A model generated the notes under the pieces. It did no database searches. It saw only the letters and a list, made by a program, of their open reading frames with translations, and was not told where the DNA came from. From G963677185 sp963677185 (lineage in GTDB: Bacteria; Bacillota; Syntrophomonadia; Syntrophomonadales; Syntrophomonadaceae): a DNA stretch of 64,000 nt. Shown here one piece after another: positions 35,836-44,229 of this stretch (positions are counted from its first letter, which is position 1; the number at the start of each line of letters is the position of its first letter). The stretch lies in the NCBI GenBank assembly GCA_963677185.1, contig OY781889.1, positions 2,294,001-2,358,000 of the forward strand, written 5' to 3'. The position numbers and the translations under genes were made by a program.

Positions 35836-36666
35836 ATGAATCCTTACCACTTGGTACGAAAAAAGCACAAGGAACACAACACGATTATTGAGGTTAACTC
35901 AGCCGGCGGAGATTTCCAAATCGGAGCAGGATTTTGCAGTGTGATGGCAAGCATCGGCTTTGCCGAAATTCTGAATGACCCGGAAGCGGTTATGCATTTG
36001 CTAACAAGCACAGATATTGGCGTTGCAGGCGTCGATCTCAGCGACGGATGTCTTGAGCCAGCCAGTAGTCAAGGGCTCGGATCTGGCCATTACGCTGCCT
36101 TGAAAAGCCTGCGCATGTCCGGCTTAACGGTAATGAGCGGAATAGTGGACTTCAGCCAGCTTGATTTGCTTTATTCGTATGTAGACATATTCCAGGTTCC
36201 CAGCCGGCATATGCAGAACTATCCGCTGCTTGAAGCATTGGGGGGGATCGGCAAGCCAGTCATTCTGGAACGCGGCTGTGCCGCGACAGTTGAGGAATGG
36301 CTAATGGCTGCCGAATACATTATGATTGGCGGCAACCAACAGGTTATTCTGTGTGAAAGTGGTATTAGAACCTTTGAGAGCCTGACCCGCCGAACCCTGG
36401 ATATAAGCGCAATCAGCCTGGCGAAAACAATATCACATCTGCCGGTGATAGCCTATCCGGGACAGGCTGCCAACTGTCCGGAACTGGTCTTGCCGCTTAG
36501 TAAAGCAGCTGTTGCAGCCGGGGCTGATGCTGTCATTGCCGATTTGTTATTATGCCAGCCTGAATTGGGCGGTGCTGCCAGCAAGCAATTTCTCGGCCAG
36601 ACACCAGCCAGTTTTGTAGAATGTATTAAGAAGCAGGCTGCTCTGGAAAACCGCATATATCAATAA
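35836..36666 (+). CDS. DAHP-synthase-like protein lacking most active-site motifs
   Basis: A 276-residue protein with the backbone of class I DAHP synthase (AroF/KdsA type). The CEsGIRTFE-type segment appears as CESGIRTFESLTRRTLDI, and EEWLMAAEYIMIGGNQQVIL and the SLAKTISHLPVI strand are well kept. The functional residues are not. GPCSVE reads GFCSVM, the FKPRTSPY substrate loop is gone, KRG reads ERG, DPSH reads YPGQ, and the EVHPDP metal/substrate strand reads ADLLLCQ. It stands 77 nt upstream of aroA, where a true aroF often lies, so it may be a non-catalytic or regulatory relative, or an enzyme with changed activity. The start ATG 35836 has AAGGTGA upstream. Confidence 0.75.
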   Translation: MNPYHLVRKKHKEHNTIIEVNSAGGDFQIGAGFCSVMASIGFAEILNDPEAVMHLLTSTDIGVAGVDLSDGCLEPASSQGLGSGHYAALKSLRMSGLTVMSGIVDFSQLDLLYSYVDIFQVPSRHMQNYPLLEALGGIGKPVILERGCAATVEEWLMAAEYIMIGGNQQVILCESGIRTFESLTRRTLDISAISLAKTISHLPVIAYPGQAANCPELVLPLSKAAVAAGADAVIADLLLCQPELGGAASKQFLGQTPASFVECIKKQAALENRIYQ

Positions 36667-36743
36667 TTAGATATTGGATCATTAAAAGAAGCCACATGAA
36701 ACGGTTAGAATATACAGACGTGTGACGGTTAGGAGGGGACAGA

Positions 36744-38027
36744 ATGATTAAGGCGGTCAGCGCAAGAACAAGATTAAGGGGCGAAATGACCATCGACCCG
36801 GATAAATCAATCTCCCATCGTTCAGTGCTGTTCTCAGCCCTGGCGCACGGTGATGCACAGATCAATAATTTTTTAATTGCCGAAGATACTTTATCGACTC
36901 TGTCGTGTGTTCAACGTATGGGTGTAAGGGCGAAGCGGGAAGGAAGAACGGTGTGGGTCAGTGGACAGGGCTGGGAAGGATTGCGCGAACCCGCGACAAT
37001 TCTCGATTGCGGCAATTCAGGAACCACCATGCGAATGTTCAGTGGAGTGCTGGCTGGCAGTCGTTTTTTTTCGATCCTCAGCGGAGACGAATCGCTCAAC
37101 CGCCGTCCCATGCGCAGAGTAATAGAACCTCTAAAGAAAATGGGTGCTCGGATTCAGGGCCGTTCTGGAGGGACTTATGCCCCGCTGGCCATTAACGGTA
37201 CACCTTTGCGGGGAATCAGCTATGACATGCCGGTAGCTTCTGCCCAGGTCAAATCCTGCCTGCTTCTGGCCGGGCTTCAAGCCGAGGGCGCCACCATTAT
37301 CAACGAACCAGGAATTTCTCGGAATCATACCGAAATTATGCTGCAGGCTATGGGCGCAGATCTGTCTGTACGAGACATGACTATTACTCTTCAGCCAGGA
37401 AACAAGCTTCATGCCCAGGATATAACGGTGCCAGGCGACATTTCTTCGGCGGCCTTTTTCCTGGTGGCAGCATCCATCGTTCCCGATTCAGAACTGCTGA
37501 TTAAGGATGTAGGCCTGAATCCTGGCCGCTGTGGTGTAATATCCATTCTGAACCAGATGGGGGCTGCCATTCAAATCGAGAATCGCCGCCGATCGTGTGG
37601 AGAAGAAGTGGGTGATCTGGTAGTAAAAAGCTCCGCATTGAAAGGAATAAGCCTCGATGGCAGCACCATCGGAACATATATTGACGAGATACCGGTCCTG
37701 GCAGTGGCTATGGCAGCCGCAGAGGGCCGTTCGGAGGTATCGGGCGCCGGGGAGTTAAGGGTGAAGGAAACCGACCGCATAGAGGCTGTATGCAAGGAAT
37801 TAAGCACAATGGGTGTGGATATTACTGAAAAGGATGATGGGTTTATAGTCAACGGCAGCCGTAATTCCCTTAAAGGAGCGGTTGTAGAAAGCCATGGAGA
37901 TCATCGCATCGCCATGAGCCTGGCGGTAGCTGCCTTGATTGCCGAAGGCGTGACCAGCATCCGAGATGCGCAAGCTGTGGAGATTTCATTCCCGCGCTTC
38001 TGGGATGAGCTGGAAAGATTGCGGTAA
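36744..38027 (+). CDS. aroA: 3-phosphoshikimate 1-carboxyvinyltransferase (EPSP synthase)
   Basis: Condenses shikimate-3-phosphate with PEP in aromatic amino-acid synthesis. Motifs include PDKSISHRSVLFSALA at the N-terminus, LDCGNSGTTMRM for PEP binding, RVKETDR near residue 340 and GDHRIAMSLAVAAL near the C-terminus. The length of 427 residues is normal. The start ATG 36744 lies after AGGAGGGG. It is followed by a strong inverted repeat and the convergent trpS. Confidence 0.98.
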   Translation: MIKAVSARTRLRGEMTIDPDKSISHRSVLFSALAHGDAQINNFLIAEDTLSTLSCVQRMGVRAKREGRTVWVSGQGWEGLREPATILDCGNSGTTMRMFSGVLAGSRFFSILSGDESLNRRPMRRVIEPLKKMGARIQGRSGGTYAPLAINGTPLRGISYDMPVASAQVKSCLLLAGLQAEGATIINEPGISRNHTEIMLQAMGADLSVRDMTITLQPGNKLHAQDITVPGDISSAAFFLVAASIVPDSELLIKDVGLNPGRCGVISILNQMGAAIQIENRRRSCGEEVGDLVVKSSALKGISLDGSTIGTYIDEIPVLAVAMAAAEGRSEVSGAGELRVKETDRIEAVCKELSTMGVDITEKDDGFIVNGSRNSLKGAVVESHGDHRIAMSLAVAALIAEGVTSIRDAQAVEISFPRFWDELERLR

Positions 38028-38039
38028 TCGTAATAAAAC

Positions 38040-38080
38040 TTCAGGATAATCGAGGGAACTGTCCCCTCGATTATCCTGAA
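38040..38080. terminator. 17-bp perfect inverted repeat between aroA and trpS
   Basis: TTCAGGATAATCGAGGG is repeated in inverse at 38064-38080 with a 7-nt loop. On the minus strand it is followed by GTTTTATTA, so it can end trpS transcripts. On the plus strand the T tract is weak. It probably acts as a bidirectional terminator for the convergent pair. Confidence 0.75.
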
Positions 38081-38101
38081 CCGCGAGTTTCTGTTTCTAG
38101 C

Positions 38102-39115
38102 TTATTTGCCCTTAAGGGCTCCGAAATAGTCGATGCCGAGAGCATCCCGCACTTCCAGCATAGTAGCCTGGGCCACCCGGCGGGCACGTTCCGTTCCATC
38201 CCGCAAGATATCCTTAATGAGGTCCTCGTTGTTATATTGGGTCCGGCGTTCCCGCATAGGCTCCAGCAATTCATTAATCTTCACGGCCAGGTTCTTTTTA
38301 CAGGCCACGCAACCGATCTCGCCGTTGCGGCAGCTTGTTTCAATATCAGGGGTTTCAGCCTTGTTGAATATCTGGTGATACTCGAAAACTGTGCAAATTT
38401 CCGGGTGACCGGGATCTGTTTTGTGAATGCGAGCCGGGTCGGTAACAGCCTGTTTTACCTTTTTCTCGACTTCAGCCGGGCTGTCAGAAAGATAAATGGC
38501 ATTGCCCAGGCTTTTGCTCATCTTGGCTTCGCTGTCCAGGCCTCGCAGGCGCGGGACTTCGCTTAACATAACTTCCGGCACGACCAGGACGGGTTTATAC
38601 ATATCATTAAAACGGCGCACGATTTTGCGGGCCAGTTCAATATGAGGCACCTGGTCATCTCCGACCGGCACCAGGTGGGCCTTGAAAATGCTTATATCAG
38701 CCGCCTGGCTTACCGGATAGCCCAGGAATCCGTAGGGCATGTCCTCAAAGCCGTGCTGTTTGGCTTCGGTCTTCGTAGTCGGATTGTGGCGCAGCACGTT
38801 GACCGTAGTGAACATGGCGTAATACTGGGCTAATTCATGAATTTCGGGGATCATGCTCTGAATGAAAATGGTCGCTACGGACGGATCAAGGCCGGCCGAC
38901 AGGTAATCCAGCGTAATGGCAAGGGTGTCCTTCATGAGATTTTCGGTTTTTTCAAAATGAGTGGACAAAGCCTGCACATCAGCTATTATGATATATGAAT
39001 CGTAATCGTGCTGAAGTTTGACCCGGTTGGCAAGGCTGCCAACATAGTGGCCAAGGTGGAGATTTCCGGTCGGCCGGTCTCCTGTTAGTATTCGCTTTTT
39101 TGTGTCCTGGGACAT
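38102..39115 (-). CDS. trpS: Tryptophanyl-tRNA synthetase with probable FeS-type cysteine motif
   Basis: A class I synthetase that charges tRNA-Trp. The HIGH-like motif is GNLHLGHYVG (near residue 16) and the signature loop is KMSKSLGNAI (near 198). In the C-terminal half there is C-x20-C-x6-C-x2-C ending CRNGEIGCVACKK. This is close to the cysteine pattern that binds a [4Fe-4S] cluster near the anticodon site in Thermotoga maritima TrpRS. The length of 337 residues is normal. No T-box leader is visible upstream; a -10-like TATACT with extended TG lies at 39178-39183 on the minus strand. Confidence 0.96.
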   Translation of the reverse strand: MSQDTKKRILTGDRPTGNLHLGHYVGSLANRVKLQHDYDSYIIIADVQALSTHFEKTENLMKDTLAITLDYLSAGLDPSVATIFIQSMIPEIHELAQYYAMFTTVNVLRHNPTTKTEAKQHGFEDMPYGFLGYPVSQAADISIFKAHLVPVGDDQVPHIELARKIVRRFNDMYKPVLVVPEVMLSEVPRLRGLDSEAKMSKSLGNAIYLSDSPAEVEKKVKQAVTDPARIHKTDPGHPEICTVFEYHQIFNKAETPDIETSCRNGEIGCVACKKNLAVKINELLEPMRERRTQYNNEDLIKDILRDGTERARRVAQATMLEVRDALGIDYFGALKGK

Positions 39116-39291
39116 GGATAGACCTCCTGCTTTTCTGCTTGGTTACCGGGCATGTGCCTGCCTGAATACAACTTAAAAGTATATCATACAGGTTAGGAAA
39201 CTGGTGCAGCTAATATTTTATTTACCATCCCCTTGATTAATCGATGATGTACAGGCCAATACGTAAAATTTTCTGTTAGGAGGATTCAGAC

Positions 39292-39918
39292 ATGAACAAG
39301 ATTGGCTATCTCTATGTTTTTGACACCATGAGTGATTGGGAAATCGGGTACATCACAGCTGAATTGAACACGGGAAGATATTTCAGGAAAGGGCTCGGAC
39401 CATTGAAGATTGTGACGGTCGGAATTAGTATGCAGCCGGTTACTTCTATGGGCGGCCTTACAATATTGCCTGATATTTCGGTTGACGAATGCCGGACAGA
39501 AAGTGCGGCAGTCCTTATTCTTCCCGGTGGAAATACATGGACCGAAGAAATACATGTTCCAATATTAGAAAGGTCCAAAGAATTCTTGAAGGAAGGCATC
39601 GTTATAGGAGCTATCTGCGGTGCCACAGTAGGACTTTCCCTGGCAGGATTGCTGGATTCGAGGTGCCATACCAGCAATAACCTCGAATACCTGAAAATGA
39701 TAAGCCCCAATTACAGGGGCGAAGCATACTATAAACATGATGCTGCGATAACAGACGGTAACCTGGTAACCGCTTCAGGTATTGCACCGCTAGAATTCAC
39801 CAGGCATCTGTTGCAGGCATTAGACGTATTTTCTGAGCAAACTCTAGATTCCTGGTACAACCTGTTCAAAACTCAAGAGGAAAAATACTTTTTTGCCCTG
39901 ATGAATTCGATTGCGTGA
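39292..39918 (+). CDS. DJ-1/PfpI-family protein
   Basis: A 208-residue class I glutamine-amidotransferase-like protein. The DJ-1 nucleophile elbow is AICGATVGL, preceded by a LILPGG strand and a Glu-bearing N-terminal helix. Family members include glyoxalases, proteases and stress proteins; the subgroup with TSMGGLTILPD and HTSNN is often annotated as glutamine amidotransferase or putative intracellular protease. The start ATG 39292 has AGGAGGA upstream. It stands alone between trpS and the marR gene. Confidence 0.87.
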   Translation: MNKIGYLYVFDTMSDWEIGYITAELNTGRYFRKGLGPLKIVTVGISMQPVTSMGGLTILPDISVDECRTESAAVLILPGGNTWTEEIHVPILERSKEFLKEGIVIGAICGATVGLSLAGLLDSRCHTSNNLEYLKMISPNYRGEAYYKHDAAITDGNLVTASGIAPLEFTRHLLQALDVFSEQTLDSWYNLFKTQEEKYFFALMNSIA

Positions 39919-40122
39919 ATTGGAAAGGGAGAATCATATTTAGATTTGCAAAACAAATTATATTATAATAATATAAGCCAAGGTAATTTCTAAAAAATCA
40001 ATATTACATATATTAAATTGTTAAGTGTGTCAAATGATTTTATCTGTACGCCCGTTTGCTAATAAAAGCACAAATAGGCAAAGGGCATTGTTTATTTATG
40101 GTTAGGAAGGGGTTTTGGGGCA

Positions 40123-40563
40123 GTGGTGGATCTATCCAGCTACTTGGGATTTTCTATGCGTGTGGCAATGAAAAAGATGGACAAGGTTTTAAATGGCCAA
40201 CTGGAAGGATATGGCGTGAGCATTCCACAGTCATTCATTCTGTATAGCCTGCTGGAGGAAGATGGAGCTACACTTAAAGAGATCGGCAGCAATACTCTGA
40301 TTGACAGTTCGTCAATGACAGTTCTTATTGATAAGTTGGAAAAAGATGAACTGGTGGAACGCAAGCTGGATTCTCAGGACCGGCGTGCTATCAGGGTATT
40401 CATTACGGACAAAGGGCGTGAAACAGCCGACAATGTAAGCAAGATTGGCATTGATTTCAATTCAAGTCTGTATGATCTTCTGGGTGAAGGCAATCAAAAG
40501 GAATTTATCCATGGCCTGAATAATCTTATTAACGGTCTGGATCAACTCAACGGGCATAAATAG
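40123..40563 (+). CDS. MarR-family transcriptional regulator
   Basis: A 146-residue winged-helix repressor. The DNA-binding region has SSSMTVLIDKLEKDELVER and the wing DSQDRRAIRVFITDKG, both typical of MarR. It starts at GTG 40123 (or the adjacent GTG 40126) with AGGAAGGGG upstream. The preceding 204 nt are AT-rich, with nothing else recognised. It stands just before the Fur-box-like site and the quinone-tail genes, but its ligand and targets are unknown. Confidence 0.9.
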   Translation: MVDLSSYLGFSMRVAMKKMDKVLNGQLEGYGVSIPQSFILYSLLEEDGATLKEIGSNTLIDSSSMTVLIDKLEKDELVERKLDSQDRRAIRVFITDKGRETADNVSKIGIDFNSSLYDLLGEGNQKEFIHGLNNLINGLDQLNGHK

Positions 40564-40624
40564 AGACAGGATTTTACACGAATCACACATGGAGATGTAT
40601 TATAATTAATATGGTATTAGTATT

Positions 40625-40643
40625 GATAATGAGAACGATTATC
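40625..40643. promoter_or_regulatory. Fur-box-like palindrome upstream of the quinone-tail genes
   Basis: GATAATGAGAACGATTATC matches the 19-bp Fur consensus GATAATGATAATCATTATC at 16 of 19 positions and, with its flanking T and A, is a TGATAAT-n7-ATTATCA palindrome. It lies 42 nt before the ATG at 40686. A TATAAT at 40601-40606 could be the -10 element, though no good -35 is seen. Iron control by Fur is inferred. Confidence 0.7.
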
Positions 40644-40685
40644 ATATTTTACAATGATGTTCATTTTTTGGGAGGATTCGCTTAA

Positions 40686-41447
40686 ATGCGGCAGAGAAAC
40701 CAGGTTTTTCTTAATTATTATAAACAGGATGAAATCAAGTCAATTGATTCTGCTTTCTATGGTCAATTGTATATGTGGGAAAAAGAGCTGGACAAATACT
40801 ATGAATCCATCAGGGACGATTTTACCTTCATTTTTATGCCCCTGTTGGTGTTTAAGGCCTACCAGTTTTTGGGTGTCGACCGGGATAGGTCGCTGGCTAT
40901 GGCTAATTTATTCAAGACAGCCTACTTCGGCGACTTTATCATGTTAAATGTCAAAAATGAAGATGAAGGTCAGGAATATAACCAGGAAATGCAGTTTAGT
41001 ATCCTTATTTCCGATTACATTTTTGGCAAGGTTTTATCTTTCCTGGTGGAAAACGAATGCAGCTGGCTGTTGGACAATTTTGCGGAAATGATGACCGAAA
41101 TTAATGAAGGTTTTATAATTCAGTATTGCTTTAACGCTGATGCTGATACTATTTTGTTTAGAACCCGCATGCCGTTGTATTCAACAGCGTTTTTTACGGC
41201 TGCTCGAACAGCCGGACTGGACCGGGAGAGCGCAGCTTCCTTCCTGCAGATTGGCTCTAACATTGGCATCGCGATGGAACTGTATGCGACAGGTGATCCT
41301 CGTGCCCTGGAATATCTTTTGCGCGCGGATTCCGGACTGAAGAATATCAACATTCGCAACCGCAACTGCGAGCATGATTTGTGCTGGCTGGTAGACATGA
41401 TGGTCGATAGACTTAACCAGAGCGGCCGTATTGCCGCTGTGTTATAA
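40686..41447 (+). CDS. Degenerate polyprenyl-synthase-like protein (no DDxxD motifs)
   Basis: This 253-residue, mostly helical protein is not readily recognised. Its order of segments follows trans-polyprenyl diphosphate synthases. MPLLVFKAYQFLGVDRDRS matches the RP-x-LVLLA region, ISDYIFGKVLSFLVE matches the GDYLFARAF helix, and IGSNIGIAMELY matches the G-x-x-LGIAFQ helix. Both aspartate-rich motifs are missing: the first position reads FGDFIMLN and the second ATGDPRAL. It heads the gene group that includes a catalytic polyprenyl synthase, so it may be a non-catalytic partner subunit. ATG 40686 follows GGAGG by 10 nt. Confidence 0.6.
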   Translation: MRQRNQVFLNYYKQDEIKSIDSAFYGQLYMWEKELDKYYESIRDDFTFIFMPLLVFKAYQFLGVDRDRSLAMANLFKTAYFGDFIMLNVKNEDEGQEYNQEMQFSILISDYIFGKVLSFLVENECSWLLDNFAEMMTEINEGFIIQYCFNADADTILFRTRMPLYSTAFFTAARTAGLDRESAASFLQIGSNIGIAMELYATGDPRALEYLLRADSGLKNINIRNRNCEHDLCWLVDMMVDRLNQSGRIAAVL

Positions 41448-41460
41448 ACGGTTCCAGAGA

Positions 41461-42312
41461 ATGGTGTTAGAAAAAATCCGCAGCTTTCTCAACATGATTG
41501 ATTTCGGGCACAGCCTGTTCGGATTGCCGTTCGCTTATTTGGGAGCGTTTCTAGCTATTATGGATATGCCATCATGGTCACAGCTCTTTTGGATAACCAT
41601 TGCCATGGTGAGCTCACGAACCGCTGCTCTATGTCTTAATCGAGTAATTGATCTGGAGTATGATCGCCAGAATCCCCGCACCCAGCACTGGGTAATGGTT
41701 CGAGGCGATCTCAACTCTGCATTCGTTTGGGTCGCAGCTATATTCTTGACTCTGGTTCTTTTCTATTCTGCCTGGCAATTAAATCCCCTGTGTCTGCAGC
41801 TATCTCCCCTGGCTGTGTTAGTTCTTTGGGCATATTCCTACACAAAACGCTTTACATGGCTCTGTCACTTAATTCTAGGCCTCGCAGTCGGCATCGGTCC
41901 GGTTGGTGGATGGATTGCCGTTACCGGCCAGTGGTCGTGGACCCCCATAATCATGGGGCTTGCGGTTGCGGCATGGATTGCTGGCTTTGACACGATGTAC
42001 GCATGCCAGGACATTGAGTTTGACAGGCAACAAGGACTTCACAGCATGCCGGCCCGCTTTGGCGAAAAGCGGGCTCTGCAAATATCGACAGGCCTGCATA
42101 TTCTTACCATCATGCTTCTCATAGCCAATGGCTTTGTTTTACACCTGGGCTGGATTTACGGAGCGGGCATTGCGGGAGCGGCCCTGGTGCTCGCAGTTGA
42201 GCACCGGCTGGTTAAGCCTCTCGACCTGACTCACGTGGACCTGGCCTCGTTCAGACTCAATCGTTTTGTAGGCCTTTTAATATTTGTCTGCGCTTTGATA
42301 GACATTTTTTAA
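41461..42312 (+). CDS. UbiA-family prenyltransferase (menaquinone, MqnP-like)
   Basis: A 283-residue integral membrane enzyme, about eight to nine helices, that attaches a polyprenyl chain to an aromatic acid. The two Asp-rich motifs of the family are intact: NRVIDLEYDRQNPRT near residue 62 and DTMYACQDIEFDRQQG near residue 177. With UbiX and polyprenyl synthase beside it and no Men-pathway gene, a role as MqnP in futalosine-type menaquinone synthesis is likely. ATG 41461 starts 14 nt after the preceding stop with only a weak ribosome binding site, suggesting coupling. Confidence 0.88.
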   Translation: MVLEKIRSFLNMIDFGHSLFGLPFAYLGAFLAIMDMPSWSQLFWITIAMVSSRTAALCLNRVIDLEYDRQNPRTQHWVMVRGDLNSAFVWVAAIFLTLVLFYSAWQLNPLCLQLSPLAVLVLWAYSYTKRFTWLCHLILGLAVGIGPVGGWIAVTGQWSWTPIIMGLAVAAWIAGFDTMYACQDIEFDRQQGLHSMPARFGEKRALQISTGLHILTIMLLIANGFVLHLGWIYGAGIAGAALVLAVEHRLVKPLDLTHVDLASFRLNRFVGLLIFVCALIDIF

Positions 42313-42456
42313 TATATTTGTAATCGGCACAATCTGAATGCAAAGGCATGCGGAATTCATTCTTGACGAATACAACTGAAAAGCAGTATTTATTAGCGGG
42401 TAAAACGCTCTGATTGATTTCAGTGGGGCGGCGGCCAAAAGACAGGGGGGCAGATT

Positions 42457-43050
42457 GTGGCGAAAATGATCATAGCAATTACCGGGGCAAGCGGTGCTGT
42501 ATATGGGCATCGGTTGGTATCGTGGCTGCTGGGCGAAGGTCACGAAGTGCATCTGGTGGCGAGTCATGCCGGACTCCTGGTCATGAGACATGAAATGGAC
42601 ATACAAATAACTGAACCGGTCCGAGATCTGGCTGACTTATGGCCAGGATACGAAAGCCAATTAAATGTTTATTCCAATGACAATATCGGAGCGGTTCTGG
42701 CCAGCGGCTCTTTTAAAGCACAGGCTATGATTATTGCTCCTTGTTCCATGGCAAGCCTGGCTGCGATTGCCAGCGGTCTGGCTGATAACCTGATTCACCG
42801 TTCTGCGGACGTGATGATTAAGGAGAGGCGCAGTTTAATCCTGGTGCCCAGGGAATGCCCGCTCAGTCCGATTCACCTGGAAAATATGCTGAAATTGTCC
42901 CGGCTGGGAGTGAGCATTACTGCAGCTATGCCGGCGTTTTATCATCAGCCTCAAACAATTGATGATATGGTGGATTTTGTAGTGGCCAAGGCTCTGGACA
43001 GCGCCGGATTGGAGCACAGCCTGATTCATGCCTACAAAGGGAATGCATAG
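42457..43050 (+). CDS. ubiX: UbiX-family flavin prenyltransferase
   Basis: Makes prenylated FMN, the cofactor of UbiD-type decarboxylases. Motifs are IAITGASGAVYGHRL at the N-terminus, IIAPCSMASLAAIASG in the middle, and VPRECPLSPIHLENM and PAFYHQPQTIDDMVDF at the C-terminus. The length of 197 residues is normal. GTG 42457 has an AGGGGGG ribosome binding site. The matching UbiD/MqnL decarboxylase is not in the window. In the futalosine pathway this gene corresponds to MqnM. Confidence 0.92.
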   Translation: MAKMIIAITGASGAVYGHRLVSWLLGEGHEVHLVASHAGLLVMRHEMDIQITEPVRDLADLWPGYESQLNVYSNDNIGAVLASGSFKAQAMIIAPCSMASLAAIASGLADNLIHRSADVMIKERRSLILVPRECPLSPIHLENMLKLSRLGVSITAAMPAFYHQPQTIDDMVDFVVAKALDSAGLEHSLIHAYKGNA

Positions 43051-43241
43051 ACACATTTATAAGTGAAGACGGGCATGCTAATCATGCCATATGTGTCCTG
43101 ATTCACGATAATTCATTATGTATTCAGAATATAAAAGATTTGCTCTTTTCAAAAAGCGGCAAAACGGCTATTGTTTTATGTGTGCCGCTATCACGGAGCA
43201 GGCGTCGGAAACCGTGAAATAATGGTAAATTGAAGGATGAT

Positions 43242-44210
43242 ATGGCTGATATCAAGCTATTTGAGCTGGTTGAGAAGGAACTCGAGCTCATTGACGAAGA
43301 AATAATTGGGGTATTTGGAACCGACATCGATCTGCTGTTTGATTCGGCGACTCACTTGCTTAAGGCGGGCGGGAAAAAAGTGCGTCCAGCTTTCGTTTTA
43401 TTATGCGCTCATCTATATACCGACGATCTGGCCAGAATAGTCAAGATGGCTTCGGCGATCGAGATGATTCATATTTCGTCACTGGTTCATGATGATGTTA
43501 TAGACAATTCTGCCACCCGCAGAGGCCGCGAAACAGTACGAGCCAGGTGGGGGAACCGGGTGTCGCTATTTACGGGAAATTACACTCTGGCCCGTTCGCT
43601 GGCGCTTATAGCCCTGTATGATAGAGAAGATGTGGTAAGGCGAGTTGCCGATGCCAGCATGCTGATCTGCCTGGGCGAAATAAAACAGATGGAAAGCTGC
43701 CATGACGTAAGCCAGGGCTTTAAAAGTTATTTGCGCCGTATATCCAGGAAGACAGCACTTTTAATCTCGTTGAGTTGCGAGATCGGGGCCTTAATATGCG
43801 ACGCTCCGCCGGAACAGGTCGAAGCACTCAAAAAATATGGATACTACCTGGGTATGGCCTTTCAAATTACCGATGACATACTGGACATCGTGGCTGATGA
43901 AGCAATTCTCGGCAAGCCGGTGGGCAGCGACATGAGGCAGGGTGTAATAACTCTGCCAGCTATATACGCCATGAAGTTTTCGGCTCAAAAGGATTTGCTG
44001 TCTGATATACTTTCAAAGGAAAGCACCGAAGAGGATGATATCAAACAGGCTATCGATATCATTCTTGATTCCGGCGGCATTGATTATGCTTATGCCTGCG
44101 CCAGCCGTTACGCCGAACTTGCCAGGAGAGAGCTTGAAAAGGTGCCGGATGCGCCCGCTCGACAGAATCTTGAAAATATAAGCCGCTATATTACGGGCAG
44201 AGAATCGTAA
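43242..44210 (+). CDS. Polyprenyl diphosphate synthase
   Basis: Condenses isopentenyl diphosphate units to the long chain used for menaquinone. Both aspartate-rich motifs are intact: LVHDDVIDNSATRRG and FQITDDILDIVAD. KPVGSDMRQGVITLP and the C-terminal Tyr/Arg-rich helix are also typical. ATG 43242 is used with AAGGA just upstream; TTG 43230 is possible. The 190-nt gap before it contains a nested hairpin (ACACAT with ATGTGT, and GGCATG with CATGCC, about 43051-43096), perhaps a terminator or processing site after ubiX. Confidence 0.94.
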   Translation: MADIKLFELVEKELELIDEEIIGVFGTDIDLLFDSATHLLKAGGKKVRPAFVLLCAHLYTDDLARIVKMASAIEMIHISSLVHDDVIDNSATRRGRETVRARWGNRVSLFTGNYTLARSLALIALYDREDVVRRVADASMLICLGEIKQMESCHDVSQGFKSYLRRISRKTALLISLSCEIGALICDAPPEQVEALKKYGYYLGMAFQITDDILDIVADEAILGKPVGSDMRQGVITLPAIYAMKFSAQKDLLSDILSKESTEEDDIKQAIDIILDSGGIDYAYACASRYAELARRELEKVPDAPARQNLENISRYITGRES

Positions 44211-44229
44211 GCGCTATGGAGGAATTACC

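Noticed and set aside
39116..39291. Possible T-box leader for trpS
   Set aside because: No T-box consensus or specifier stem is visible in this 176-nt region; only a promoter-like -10 was found.
40056..40247. 63-codon frame overlapping the marR start
   Set aside because: It is out of frame with marR, and the winged-helix protein in the other frame explains the region.
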